A stretch of 64,000 bases of DNA from Gadus chalcogrammus (GCF_026213295.1 NC_079417.1:4595951-4659950); one strand, 5' to 3'; positions 29,714 through 55,479 are shown, counted from the stretch's first letter. Translations and numbers: made by a program. The notes: a model not told the origin generated them from the sequence alone.

Positions 29714-30165
29714 ATCATTTTTACAATCGTTTCCAAATAATTAAAAGAAATTGAGGCAGAGATGTCAGGGGCAAAAAGTAAAAGATGAATCTCTTGTTAT
29801 TCCTATCCCCCATAGGAATAACAAGAGATTCAACTTTAAATTGTTCCCTCGAACGAAGAAGCTGATAAAAAAAAACGCGGAAGTCAAATAGCTCTTTTCT
29901 ATAAAACAATAACTTATGAATTTGACATTTTGCAGTCTATGAAATAAAGCATCTCTGCCCTTTAACCGATGTATCATAACCACAGTTTTCTGAGACTGAT
30001 TAAATGTCAGAATTGCATTCCCTCGAGGGGACCAGCTGTATATCTAACTAATCGTAAGGGTTCTGAAAGGTCAACTTGGTGGCTAACTGCTTATCTGGCC
30101 TATTATATTTAGGTGAGTGCTGCATGCAGCGCTCAACTATTGTTCTTCATAAATTTTATTCTGAA
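29714..30165. repeat. Hairpin-bearing repeat, copy B
   Basis: It has the same modules in the same order as 29185-29600, including the hairpin at about 29784-29832. An extra segment of about 60 bp lies near 29880-29990. Each copy has its own base changes, so the duplication is not very recent. Confidence 0.8.
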
Positions 30166-33100
30166 CATGGGAATCAATGGTTTTCCCGCCAGATTGGTCT
30201 ACTTTTGGAGGACGTTCAGGCAGTGCTGCCAGATTGGGCGGTTTTTCCCGCTCTATTGGGCTATTTTTTAATCACGCACCTGCTCACTACACACCGGACC
30301 AACTGCCCGATTCGCGTCGGTAAATGAAGTCGGGCTATTTAATCTGGCCAACACTGACATGGGCGGTACTCACATGATATTATAGCCGACGCCGTACGTT
30401 CCGCGCTTGCGTGAGATGTAATGTCTCCAAAACAACAGACGGCGCTAGTCTGTGTTGTGGGCCAAAAAACACAAAAAAAATCAGAAGTAGAAACTTGCCA
30501 GCGACCACAAACAGCGATGGTCTATCCTCCACCATGGCGATGAATTTTTGCTCGAGCTCTTCGATCCACATTATTCAATCCAAGGTCAACAATCAAAACG
30601 ATGCCAAACAATGCGTTGAGAGAGTGTGTCGACATCTTCTCCGATTAGAATGTTTATCTGGTATGTTTACCATCCTCACTTCCGGGCTTCACTGATTCGC
30701 TAGTCAATCTGCTAGCCCTCCACCAATCAGAATGGTAAAAGAATGACCGACTCGAATGGCCGATTACACACATGTGACAGAAAATAAAAAAAGAATCATT
30801 CCCAATTAAAACAAAAGATAAGCCTAATCATTGTTTGCAGTGGCGGTGGTGTTTGGTGGTGCTTCAGCGCCATCAGAAATCCCAATAGCACCTCCAAGTA
30901 ATGGACTGATAATTGAGATAAAAATAGTCTGCTTTCTCTGTCTAGTTTTGAATACAGTTTGTTTCTCCAGTTGATCTGTTGATCTGTTGATCTTGTGTCC
31001 TCAATTACCATAGCAACCATGCAGCAATGGAATGAGTTTTGTTCTGGGCTGGTTTGACCTCTCCTCCTGGCTGGAAATAGTTTGATCAAGAAAGATAATA
31101 TGTTCTGCTTTGCATTGTCTAAAATATGACCTGCCGACTGGTTTATGCTGACTGGTTTTGCTTGGACTTCAAAGCAGTGACTAGATTTTTGTTTTAAATT
31201 TAGTAAGCCATGTTAATTAACATAATTTATAGGGGGGAGTGAAAGTCCAAGCCAAAGTCTTTCCGGTCCGGGGTGGATTTCCTGTGATGCCTTCAGGGGT
31301 AAACTGGAAGCTGGGTGGACAAACACAATCCATACACACACATTACACACACACATTACACACAACAATCACGACACTACTGCACTCCTACACTTCATTT
31401 CATTCGCGATGAATTAAATAGACCAAACGAATAGAAGGGAGACATTTTAATTTCCTCTGTGGCCGTCCAAATGCATGTTTCATTGCGGTGATTTCATTGT
31501 AATGGCTTAGGGATTCCCTCCATTGAATCATTAATAAAATCAGTTCGAATGAATGATATGCATGCGGAGGCTCCATGAACCAAAGCTTTGTAAGCACTCC
31601 GATGCTTTTACTTAATGGAGTAGACGGGCACGGAGGCTATCTGTCGCATGCCCCCCCCCCCCCCCCGCTCCTGGCGCGGGGATCCATGGCTTCGTAATAA
31701 GCAAACGTCTTCTTTCATCGTTGTGTGCTGTGCAGCATATGACCTTGCCCCCTTGCCTTACGTCACCCTCCATTGACAACTCCAAAAAGTCCGATCCATA
31801 ACAGACAGAGAGAGTAGAATTTTATTTTTATTTTGACAACATCTTTCATCAAAGCTGACACACAAGATTCAGCAAACCCTCCAGGGCCACGCGAAAAAAA
31901 AAAAGTTGAACACAAGGCAAGTAAAGCACACCAGGAATATAAATGGGTTGTTATCGATATAATACAAGTGATATAGTACAATGTATTACGGCTAATTCAC
32001 CGGTTGACCATCTGCCGAGTCATGCAACACATTATACGCCTTCATAACTGCGAGGTATTATGAAGGCAACACATTTCCGAGGTGCACACGTTTTATGACA
32101 GTGGTTTCGAATTCCAGAAAAAAAGGGTGCGCACACAACACAAGCGTGGTTGCGTGTGTGTGTTCGCAGCAGCTCAGTTCCCACTCTTCTTCCTGCACAC
32201 ACACCACACACCCCCTCACGCTGTCAGTCATTGCTTCCCCACTGGCAGAAATGTCTGGCAGTATCCCTTCTCCCGCTCTCTTTGCCTCTCTCATTAATCT
32301 CCCTCTCTCTTGCTCCATCTTCTTCTCTCTCTGCATATCCTCAGGCAGCGCATGCTATGGGAGAATTCCAACAACGTTGTTTAATGTAATCTTTTTCATG
32401 TAGTGACAAGCCACACTGCTCATGTTGAATGCATTTTATGTGATGTTATTCCAGCCCCGATGTGGTTGGAATTTGGTGACCTCTGCTCCTCCTGAGATGA
32501 CTGTCATCTATATGGTTTTGTGTTGGCTTTGTCCTTTATGCGACCCGTGCAAAGAGCAAAGTGGGATGATGATGATGATGAGGATCCATTCCAATTGGCT
32601 GGTTTCAGGGAACCAGCGCTTGTGTGTGTGTGCACGCGCGTTGATTTGAGGTCCCCAAAGTGCAGTGCTTCTGCCTGAAAACACATATTCCTTTTTGGCA
32701 GGATGTGGATTTTGTGCCCGATAGTCTAACATGTGAATTATTGAAGATACGAATACATTTCAACATGTAAATTTGGCCAGTGCAGTGTCTGACCATCCCT
32801 TGTGTTCAAGGGTAAGCTCCAAACACTCAAACACACACTGGAAATGTATAAGAGCCCAAAATCCCATTACAAAATAAATACTTCACCAAAGTGGCATTCC
32901 TTTTACAAAGGCTTTACCTAATGTTATATTCAATTGTAAGTAAAGATTTATATATATTTCTGCATATATATTTATATGTGTGTGTATATATATATATATA
33001 TATATACATTATATCCATACTTTTTTTTTTTACATATATATGCTATATGAATGTATGTGTCCCAGCAAGTGGTCAAAGTAATTTGTTTTACTTGCTACTG

Positions 33101-33337
33101 ATTGAACTGTAACGCACAGGGTGAATAAAGGGTCTGTAAACTCCTCTGCAATCTGAGCTGTCGTGACAGTCTGTGTAAGAAAAAACGGACATACTGGGTT
33201 CCATAGGAGCAAGTGTGAGGGCCATTTTCAAATGTTGTCAAGGCCAATACCACACTTACTTTAGCTGCAGAGTTTGATTGTTACCAATAGAAAACTACAA
33301 CTCACCAATAGCGTTTTTAGTAGTAGCAGACTTCTTG

Positions 33338-33430
33338 TATTTTACGGAGAATTTCCCATGTTGAGCAACTTCATACATTTTAGTCAAAATAAAATAGAAA
33401 TGTTCCATAACACTTTGTGAGACCAAAACG
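33338..33430. repeat. Dispersed repeat, copy 2 (partner at 687)
   Basis: Shares acaacttcat/gcaacttcat, cattttgg/cattttag, gaaatgtt and ttgtgaga in the same order with 687-795. Confidence 0.55.
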
Positions 33431-35272
33431 GAACCGTTTTCAACTGCAAAAATATATTTTTTGAGTTTACTTACACTTTAAGGTGACCCCAAACAGATTT
33501 CACACTTATTTTTTGATGCAAAATGGTTATATCAACAAGTGCATTACAATTTGCATTTGAAACATCAAGATTTCACTGAACCCTTTTAGCAAAAAGTAAA
33601 ATAACAAAAGAGTTAATGTTCTGTGTCTTATTGAGTTAAATTGCTAATCCCTGAATCTGGATCAAACATTAGCATTATTACATACTTACATTTTCACAGA
33701 TCACGCTGCTTCCTCGAATGCTCTTCATGTTCAGCAAACTGTTCAATATATGCAGGTGACCTCGATGGATAATATATTATGATTACATGAGCATTCATTC
33801 ATCATTTAACCATGAATATTCACAGAGGTAATAGATGTTCAAATTAGCCCTTCACAAATAATAATGGTCAAGTCCTATCTCCCTACCAGTGTCTGCCACA
33901 GAAAACTTTCATTCTCCATGCTATTACCGAAATTCCACACCATACCGGTACAAACGTACAAATCCCAACATATAGAATTAAGTAGTAAAACACTCACAAC
34001 AAATGAAACAACATATCCACATGCAAATTGTACAAAATCCAACAAAACACATTTTTACGGGTACTCATCCATTCAATTTGGAGCAGCAACAATAGCAAAG
34101 GGACTTACTATATGATTGAGGGCTACAGGCACAGAATGAATCTGTACATTCAATATCAAGGCCCGACCACTACATCATCACTTCTGCCATCCAATAAGTG
34201 CACATAAAGAAAGCGTCACAAGAATAGGCAATCGATGACACTCCCAAGAGTCATCAGTAACTGTGAGATTTGAATTCTTATACCAGTAAGCATTTTCAAT
34301 AATTTGTTCTCCTTTAATGATACTAATTAGATGTATTCTCATACACAACCTCCGACAGATGGCAAAACATATACACCAACAACAACAACAACTTAATACA
34401 GTGGAATATAAGCAAGAATGATAATCATGGGTTCTGACTGCGTCTGAGGCGAGGAGACTTAGAAACGGTTGTTCTACAAGGTGTGGGAAATTACTTCCCC
34501 TTGCAGCAGATTAAACCTGACCTTCACATCTCTATTGGGGCTAATCACCCCACCTAGACTATGATACACAGAGCAGCATTGTTTTCCACAAACCAGTTTG
34601 GCTCCCACCACGATGCCAGACATTGATTTCATTCTGCACAATGTGCCCGGGCCAATGACATGCATGGAAATTGACCAGCAGTCTCTATAGTCGACTCCTA
34701 CGCTCAGGGGGAAATTGCCAAATTTTGAGCGGCAGAAATCATTAATATTGAGTGACAGCATGTCGGCTCACACAGTCGCACAACATTATGGAGAGCCAGC
34801 AGGGAGTATAATAAATGTGCCCATTTCAGTGGCCTCCGGTACGGTACTGAGGCAGTTCAAACGCCCGGTCCCAAAGAGTAGGGATGGTGAGCGAAATGGG
34901 TGAGAATAAATAAATAACCTTTTTGCGTAGCTTATTTTTGCACTGGTATTTTTCGAGGTTTGCATTAGTGTAATGTTTTTCTGTACAGCGAAGACAACAT
35001 CTTATTTTTCAACAAGTTATTTGGGAACAAAGCCTCCACAGAAAGTGCCAGACAGCACTAAGTCACCCTTAGAAACACCAAAAACACCTACAGGTTCAAA
35101 AAGCCTCACACTGGCCATTTTGGTTTGAACTTGGAAAAACGCCAGCTGTGTGGTGGAACTGTGTGCAAGCAATTTGCATCATTCTAACTTTAGTATAAAT
35201 TGCTTGACGTTCATAATGTCTGTGTAGTTGAAATCTTAAGATTTGCTGGAATCTTGTTATTTAAGCTTATAA

Positions 35273-35304
35273 CGTTGGTGGAACTGCATTCAGTTCCACC
35301 AACG
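35273..35304. repeat. Perfect 14-bp hairpin
   Basis: cgttggtggaactg pairs with cagttccaccaacg across a 4-base loop. The arm motif tggtggaactg also occurs at about 35152. Confidence 0.85.
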
Positions 35305-37023
35305 AGCTGGCATTTAGAACCAAGATGGCCGATAGGTGATCAAAACTCATAGGGGTCCTAACAACCACAGTTCACAAAGACACACAGAACTTCACAGCAG
35401 AAATTCTGGGCACAGGGCAAAAGCTACCAAATGAATGTAGACAATATAAGTTTATCCGGCAGTCCCACAGATAAAAATCACAGGAACTGTTTCATGGAGA
35501 GATCAAAGCAATCGTTATACAACACTTTGTAATTCAATAGGAAACACTTTGAGAAACTTTAAACGGCACATTCCTCACAAAATCATGATGAACAAAAAGA
35601 AGCCATGTCAGCAGCATTACACTCTTTGCACCAAGACTAAGTGACTTGAGGAAATAAGGTAATCAAAGCAATGTTCTGCTTTTCAAAATGTTAGCGATGT
35701 GTGTATATTAATAATATTGATACAAATGCTTCCTCCACTCCTCCAGGTTTAGAGGAAATGTGTGTCCTCTAAAAGCTGCTCCCAGTACTTTATTTCTGTC
35801 AATTGTAAATTCTTGGCACTCCTCCAAGGAATATCAATTATGGCTGGTGCTCAATAAATGTTAACCACATATTGAACAGCTACTGTTTGAGTGCTGCGGA
35901 TGCCTGTGTGAATGAGGCATATTGTATTCATGGTTCTCAACGACAACGAATCAGTGTTTCTGCCCTGATTAACACTCACTCACTCTGCCAAAAGGTGTTA
36001 ACCCTTAAATAACAATTAAGAATAGTATCCTATGCTGTTTGATTGACTAGTACTGATTGACCATTATTTCAATGTTACAGTCTGCAATTCACCTTAGATT
36101 CATTTTCGTCATATTTGTTTATATCTCTTTACATCCTGACATCAACCAATAACAGGCCTGGCCGGCTAGGCAGACCTATCGCTATAGCTAGCAAGCAAGC
36201 TCGCCTTGTGTTTCGAGGACTTGCCTTTTCAGTAGGATACTCTCAAAAATAGCATTCTCAGGTTGGTGGGTTTCTCCAAATGGCCAATGGACAAAAACCC
36301 TAATTTGAACAGAAAATTCCTGATTGGAAAACTTGGCAACAATTCTCTGGCGCGATCATAGTAATTCTTCATGCACTCATTAATCTTTCTGATAGTTATG
36401 TATTGATTGTTGACCCCAGTCTGGCTGCCACTCTGCCTGTGTGGCCTCACAACGGTAAATTCAAATGGGGCCGGGTCCACTTTGGCTGTGAGCATAGACA
36501 TCATGCTTAATGCGATATTGATCGGCATTCACAAAACAAATTGAATAAACCAAGATCAGAAGGGTGGAGGATTGAGTCATAAAGGACATTTTATCAAATG
36601 ATCCATCCAAATATACGTTTGAAATATTGAATTACCGGTAAACCCATTTTGTGGAATAACATTTTCCAGTCATAATTTATAGTTTAGCTGGCATTCGTGT
36701 GTATGAAATTTATATTGAAACACGTTTTAGTGATAGGGAAAACAGAATAATGCCGTATTTCCGATTTCCTTGAAATCCTTGAAAAAAGGCTTTACCCATA
36801 ATAAATGATTGTTTTAATAAGATTGTTATAGACAACAGAGGAAGAGTTTCAACTGAATTTCAAGTGTCAACACAATATGTAGGTTTGACCAAAGTATCAC
36901 CAGAAATGCTTGTCCCTTCACATGATGTGCCATATGGTATGTATAATAGGAGATAGGAAAGGATAGCATTTCCAGTTAAATGCTACTATAAAACTCACCC
37001 CTTGGCGAGGTTGTAAAGACTTG

Positions 37024-37317
37024 TTTATTGTAATACGTTTGTGCTTGATTTCGAAGAGGCGTAAAATACAAAGCTGCTTTATTTGCTACTATTTTGATAA
37101 CGTAACATTCAACATTTAAGACGAAAAAAAAAAAAGCTATTCACTTTTGCAGTTGTGCAGTTGCTGACACAGTCAATGTCCTGTCCCCACATGTCGTTTC
37201 AATTCCAATCCACGACGAAGGCAAACTAACCAAAACCACCCGTGCACCTGTCCTGCTCAAATAGACACAGAGGTCACCCGTCCCGCTCTGATCGTCACCT
37301 CGCACCCCTTGTCTCGC
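37024..37317 (-). other. npffr2: npffr2 3' UTR with candidate polyadenylation signals
   Basis: Downstream of the TGA on the minus strand, AATAAA occurs as its complement at 37078-37083 and again at 37024-37029, giving a short 3' UTR of about 240-290 nt. The first 60 nt after the stop contain two similar gaggtgacgatcaga/gaggtcacccgtccc-like stretches. Exact cleavage is unknown. Confidence 0.5.
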
Positions 37318-49583
<12,266 letters not shown>

Positions 49584-49591
49584 TGTGCCCC

Positions 49592-51100
49592 CTGAGGAGA
49601 CAACGCGTGATGAGTGGTCTGCTCTTCTGATGCAATGCTTCATGCTTAATCCGATTTGTGATTATATTCATATTCAAGTCACCATATAAGGGATTTATGT
49701 GAGCCACGGATTACATAAACGTACATGGGTCTATGTAAATTGCACCGTTTTTGTTACTACTTTATTACCTTTCAAAACGACTTTGTGGTTTTCTACTTTG
49801 CACTCACGATGACAATGGCTAGACGCTAGATATGAAAATAGAGTAGGGCCTACAATCGTCACATAGATTTGAGGATGGCAAAAAACGTTGTCCCCTGCAA
49901 TAGTAGGCCTATACCTTGTGTAGCCGTCGCTGTGTTGTGTTTCCCTCGCAAGAGCACGAGGCCTAGTTGATTATGCATGCCTAAAGTGGGCCAAGTACCC
50001 TGAATCTCAGCGGAGCAGGGTTTAATCAAAGTCAATATTTTGCTGCCGAAATCGTACGGTATCTACACCTTGAAGCATGCAAAAATGATCATACTGTGAC
50101 CTGAGAATTTGAATCAGAGTAAATTCGAGAATTATGTTGGCAGACTGTGGAGCGCCAACAGGGGTCGAGAGGTGGAGCATCTCGTACTACCGCGTAGTAG
50201 GGGGATTAATTTAATTATAGAGACGCAAACCTGCACGAGTTTCCGTCCAAGGGACTGTAGTGCATAGAGAGTGGAGATCACATGTTCTATAAGTGTGCAT
50301 TTAACGCAGAACGATTAATAATTGAATTACATGGTCACAGTATTCTTAGATAAATCCGCATGTCCTTCTTTCAAACGCGATATTATACGCGATAGAAGTT
50401 AGGGTGGAAAACATCAATTTCAAATCAGTTATATTTGCAATCCTGATTGTATTGTATGAATGGCCTTGACTACTAGTTGTATGTACATTTATGTATTTAT
50501 ACATTTAATTTTTTACTTTTTGGAATAATTGTATCCTTAGCGAGCTTTAGATGAAATTGGGGGTTGGCTTTGTTATTATCTTTAATTTCAGGGTAAACTC
50601 CGTAACAGCGAGAGGGGATTTGAGATCAAGAGACCGGAGCCAATCCGATAATTAGGTCGGTGGTGGTGGATACGTGCGTGCGTAATTACGCGTACGCGCA
50701 TGTGTATGGGTGTAGTGGAAAGGGGTCGCGTCGCGGACCGCGGCTATACGACCGACTCACACACAGAACGGGACTCGGTTCGCCAGAGGGAAGGTACAGA
50801 ACGATATGGGCTGTAGTAAATATGGCGAATAAACATAATCTAACCCTGAGATACAGAGGCCTCCCCCAAAAAAACATCTTGTCATTTTTAAATAGCACTT
50901 TATAAAGACTGAACGTGTAGTTGCAATTCATGACTGCATTCTGTGACTGTTGTTCTTTTTCTAAACATGCCTATAGGTCTACGCGCTGTGATCTTATTGC
51001 AATGTGATGTGTGGCACACTTTCTCTTCCAGGCTGCCTCTTCACGTCAGCCTCTTGAAACTTTGCGTGTCTTGGGAGTGCGTGCGTGCGTGCGTGTGTGC
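49592..51100. other. Upstream of npffr2 coding exon; CpG-rich patch
   Basis: No coding signal. The 50650-50790 patch (tacgcgtacgcgcatg and gtcgcgtcgcggaccgcggc) is CpG-dense in an AT-rich neighbourhood and could be a promoter or first non-coding exon of npffr2, about 1.1 kb upstream of the start codon. This is conjecture. Confidence 0.3.
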
Positions 51101-51101
51101 G

Positions 51102-51104
<3 letters not shown>

Positions 51105-51195
<91 letters not shown>

Positions 51196-51228
51196 TGTGT
51201 GTCTGTGTGTCTGTGTGTGTGTGTGTGT
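51105..51228. repeat. (TG)n microsatellite with TCTG variants
   Basis: A TGCG-rich start (51078-51110), pure TG to about 51194, then TGTGTGTC units. Confidence 0.95.
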
Positions 51229-52162
51229 GGAGATCACGCCTGAGCAGCCCAGCTTCACCACGTTGTGCGTTCCAGTGTGGCACTGCGTTGATCACACACT
51301 GAAACTTCGTGGTGAAAGTGGGGTACGATAACGGTTGAAGACATGAGGAACAGTGAATAATCCTAAGTGTTTTAATTGGATGTGTTTGGTTATGAAAATA
51401 TGTTCAAAATCTAAACTTTTCCCAATGTGATTAAACTGATCACAAATAACGTCGGCAAGGGCAAAGCGCAACCTTAAACCTGTTATAGAGATTGCCCGTA
51501 TCATTTCACAAGTACAGGTGGGCTACACTATTAATATTGGGTCTTACCTCGTTTCAAGTTCCAAAGCAAAAAAAAAGTGACGATACCTTTTAGCCCCTCC
51601 AAAGAACCAGCCTCTGTATGAAGGCAAGCCGTGAGAAAAAAACAAAACACCAAATGGCTTAAAGATGGTTATGGTGAGCAACACCTCATGTTGTATTAGT
51701 CTGGTTTTTCTGAGCGTCTATGGGAGCCAATCACTCTTCTATTCAACGCGGGCTTCGCACGAGCATGTTGGCATCCTCTCACTTGGAGCGCAAGTGGAGG
51801 ACCGGAGAGCGAGGCACCCAATTTGATGCTCTGACGTCACTAACAAGGGGTGGGACCGATGATGCGGCTCAAAATGTTGAGTGATATTCCGCTTGATTTT
51901 TTTCAGCTAGGCTCCCGGGAGAATATGAGAATTCGCCACAATAACGTATTTGAGTCGCGTGGAACCTTTTGTCGCAGCGTTCATTATGGGCACAGATGGT
52001 GTTTATATTGTCCCAGGCCTAATGTGTCTATAACTGTCCTAATGTGCACTAACGACGCGCATGCCAAGTGGCCATACAAACAGGATGGGGTGGTTACAGT
52101 TGCCCAATGCATAGCTATTTGTCAGTCATTATATAACCAAACTACAACATAGCACTTATAAA

Positions 52163-52165
<3 letters not shown>

Positions 52166-52240
<75 letters not shown>
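52166..52240. repeat. (AT)n microsatellite
   Basis: About 37 AT units followed by gataatatatatatta, able to fold as a cruciform. Confidence 0.95.
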
Positions 52241-52241
<1 letters not shown>

Positions 52242-52461
52242 TAATATATATATTATTCCAATGATGAATAAGCCTAATTTATATTACACTTCAACAGATT
52301 GCCTCTGCATTCATCTTCATTTCTGAACTGACATTATTAACCAACAGGTCAATAATTGCTTTGGCATTTATTAGCATATGACTTAAAAACATAGGCTAGG
52401 AGGATACTGTCCAGCAAGTGCAAATCCAGAAGCGCTCTTCTATAGGCATGAGTTATGTTAA

Positions 52462-53642
52462 AGGAGACATATTATGGTGTTTTCCCAACAAGTAAACATA
52501 GTATTTGAGCTCCAGAAAACATGTGTTTGAAGCTGTTTGCTGGAAATAGCTTTGAGGAAAAAAATTATCGTCTTCCGCTATTCCCCTCTGTTTCAGTCCC
52601 TTCAGAATGCGCTGTTTCTGGTGTCTGTAGCTTTAATGCAAATGAGCTGCTGCCCATTGACCAATGAGCTGTCAGACTGAACCACAGCATGGAGGAGAAG
52701 GGGTTGTTGCCGTTTGGTGACTCCTGGAGCTCTATATCTATATTATATCATGTAACATAATAATAATATTATATAAGGGTATTTATATAATCTATCTAAT
52801 ATCACGGCCAAAAGCTATGTGTGCCTCGGATGATATTATGAATAATAAAGACTGTGTCTGACGTCTCTGGTACTTCCACAAGTAAAGACTCGTAGTGGGG
52901 GATATCTCGGCCATAGTTGAGAAGAATTGGGGGGAAGGAACTTTGGCATTGACCCTCTGAAGTCCATGAACCGCGACATGGAGAAGAAAAGGATTGTATT
53001 CCGGGAGCTGAGCCGCCGGACTGCCTCCGAGCTCCCCGCCGCCGGAGCTGCCGGCCGCCGTCGAAGCCCTCCAGCCGCAGTCCGGCCGTTCGGGCGGTGT
53101 ACTCCGGGAGCTGATCTGGCGCCAAAGCTAGGTGGCAGCTCCAGCGGACTAGCAGCTCCGGCGGACGAGCAGCTCCAGCTGGGGTAGCTCAGCGGCAGTC
53201 CGGCTGCTCAGCTCCGGGAGTACAATCCCTTTCTACTCCATGTCTCCTCCTCCCGTCTTCCCTTCGGCAGCTCCGGCGGGGTGAGCTCGGCGCCAGAGAA
53301 AGGGATTGTACTCCCGGAGCTTAGCTGCAGGGCTAGCGCCGAGTTTCCCCCCCGCCGGAGCTGCTCGTCCGCTGGTCCACACAATCTTAGCTATGCACTG
53401 ATTGGAGGGGAGTGGGGAATTGCGAGGTAATATTTAAATGTTACCCCTTCCTACGTAGGAGGGGGCGCCGAAACTGACTCGCTCGTTTGGTAGCTGGAGG
53501 CGGGCTGCTTCCAGAAATGTGTATCTCACTCAAAAAATCATGTACAGACTTATTTCAAAGTTTGTATGCGTGTGGGGGCACCACCTACCCACAACAACAC
53601 CCCAAATCCCAGGAAAAGTGCTGTTTTCATAATATGTCCCCT
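52462..53642. mobile_element. TTAA-flanked element (1181 bp) with GC-rich CTCCGG repeats
   Basis: The ends AGGAGACATATTATGG and, reversed, AGGGGACATATTATGA are bordered by TTAA at 52458-52461 and 53643-53646. The interior at 52960-53370 has many agctccggcgg/ccgccggagct units in both orientations. It includes aatatcacggccaaaagc at 52799, shared with the hAT MITE at 12397. No transposase is visible. Confidence 0.8.
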
Positions 53643-53945
53643 TTAACTGATCTGTAGAGCAAAACGTCATTTTGAATGCCTAAGGCAAGCTGTGGTTGTT
53701 GTGGTGGTTGTTGTTGTTGTTTTTGTGAACGACACCTCATGCTTGTCCTCATAATTGTCAGTTCAGCTCTAAAGGTTTCCCACTGGACTGCTGAGCACGG
53801 TCCAGCAAGGACACACCTGCGCCGCCATCGCTGTTCTGCCGCGATGGTCACGGCGGTGACAAGCGGGCCGTGATGAATTGTGTGTCTGCCACACTGCCAC
53901 ATTAGCCTCTCGCTGCTCGTTTATCTGCTCCATTTAGAATGCAGA

Positions 53946-54128
53946 GACAGGGGTGTCCCGGTGGCTCACCGGGTAGAGCGTGTAACATATGGGCTCAGTC
54001 CTGGACGCAGCGACGTGGGTTTGAATCCTGCACGAGATCCTTTAGCTGCCTCTATCTCCCATACCTTTCACGGCAAGGCATTTTGTCTACAGCCCAAGCT
54101 CTGTCCCTCCACAGAATAAGTTGTGAGT
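53946..54128 (+). repeat. tRNA-derived SINE
   Basis: A box A-like tggctcaccgggtagagcg and a box B-like gggtttgaatcc are about 45 bases apart, followed by a tRNA-unrelated part with ctgcctctatctccc. It reads as a pol III promoter head of a teleost SINE, not a functional tRNA, because the cloverleaf is poor. Confidence 0.75.
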
Positions 54129-54148
54129 GAAAAGGAAAAGGAAGAGGT

Positions 54149-54382
54149 CGGCTTTGACTCAGGAGGTACAGCAGCAGGTTACTAGTTTGATACCCGGCTC
54201 TACCTAGCCGAGCGTCGAGGGGTCATTGAGCAAGACGTCTAGCCCTAACCTCTCCCAGCGAGCTGGCTTGCTGGCTTGCAGGGCTGACATGGCCGTCGGT
54301 GTGTGAATGTGTGAATGTCAGGCAATAGTTGTAAAGTGCTTTGAGTGGCCACGGGTTAGAAAAGCGCTAGATAAACACAGTT
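54149..54382 (+). repeat. Second tRNA-related SINE, full 3' tail
   Basis: gactcaggaggtacagcagc and a degenerate box B (agtttgatacccggc) are followed by gtgtgtgaatgtgtgaatgt and the conserved tail gtaaagtgctttgagtgg...aaaagcgctagataaa. It is inserted head to tail directly after the SINE at 53946. Confidence 0.8.
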
Positions 54383-55390
54383 TGTTTACTACAGCCTAAA
54401 TCCTTATGCCAGGATCACGTAGTGACCGTATGACTCCTCCGCCAATGACAAAGAGAAAGGTATTGGCCTTCAAAGACAACTCAAACTAAAAAATGTGTAA
54501 ACATGACACTGCTTAGCTAACTTTTCCTCGGTTTAGTTGTTCTGTTGTGCCAGCATCCCTCTTTCCTTTCGCCACGTGTACGCCAGAGATCCCTCTGTCA
54601 TCCTATTGGTCCAAATCCAATAGTTGGCATGAAAATACCAGGTGTTCCGAGGGTTCCAGGTGTTCCAGATGCCACGGGGCATGCTGTTAACCGTGTCACA
54701 CACTACACTGGGTACGACCTGATCTGACGTCCTGACGTCAGAAGCTCCGCATGAGGAGAGATTGGCTGCAACCCAACAAGAAAGTATCAAAAGTATGAAA
54801 AGTCCTGTTTTTCATCACTTTTTTGGACTGTGTTTACTTTGTGTGAGATATTGTCCGTCCCGGAGAGGCCAGAGTCGGCCCGGACAATCCGGTAGTACAT
54901 CATCTTCTGTGAGCCATCGCCAGCTTGGCGTGGGACTCACTCCCCAATGCATAAAAAGCTTGGAAGTTAAAAGTCAGCCTCTGCTCGGCTTGGTGATGGA
55001 CAGTGGTGACACTAAGTTGTTTCACTTGGGGCCCAGATATTATTTTATTAACCCCTAATCTTATAAAAAATAAAATGAAATTAACTTATTTTTTACATAT
55101 ATATATATGTATATAAAATATATATATATATATATATTTGTAAGGTCTGTCTCACTTGTATCCATTTTACTCTAAAATAACTTGAATGGAACTTTAGATG
55201 TCTGGGGATGAGCAGCACTGCAGTCAGGAAGCTATTTAAAGCTGTAATAAACTGCGTATTTTGTATATTTATGCAATGCATTATGAAAAAATGTGCATGC
55301 GCAATAAAGCATACAAGTTTTTTTGCCGTTTTGCCTTTCCCTCTGGGCTAAGCCCCGGATACTTCAGAAATCTAGAATTCTGCCCCTGGT
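54383..55390. other. Intergenic, nothing recognised
   Basis: Contains two TGACGTC-like motifs at 54724-54740 and an AT tract at 55096-55137. No gene is visible. Confidence 0.5.
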
Positions 55391-55394
55391 GATG

Positions 55395-55435
55395 GACACA
55401 CACACACACACACACACACACATGCATACACACAA

Positions 55436-55479
<44 letters not shown>

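Larger units (their letters stand above)
30166..37000. other. Intergenic between the 3' ends of adamts3 and npffr2
   Basis: No gene recognised. It holds a repeat copy at 33338-33430, a short C run at 31651-31666, an AT tract at 32985-33006 and a perfect hairpin at 35273-35304. Confidence 0.5.

Noticed and set aside
31651..31666. Poly-C run and other short homopolymers as regulatory sites
   Set aside because: Simple sequence only, with no context pointing to function.
36229..36528. 99-codon minus-strand frame with natural-looking composition
   Set aside because: No domain or relative recognised, no supporting splice structure or nearby gene; kept only as a note.
49584..49643. An earlier Met that would extend the receptor N-terminus by 20 residues
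   Set aside because: A good splice acceptor lies between it and MNEEPDG, and the added residues do not resemble NPFFR2 N-termini.
51830..51850. TGACGTCA motif as an npffr2 cAMP-response promoter element
   Set aside because: One palindromic 8-mer is expected by chance at this scale, and no start site is known; similar motifs occur at 27334 and 54733.
53946..54030. tRNA gene
   Set aside because: Boxes A and B are present but the cloverleaf is poor and a SINE body follows.
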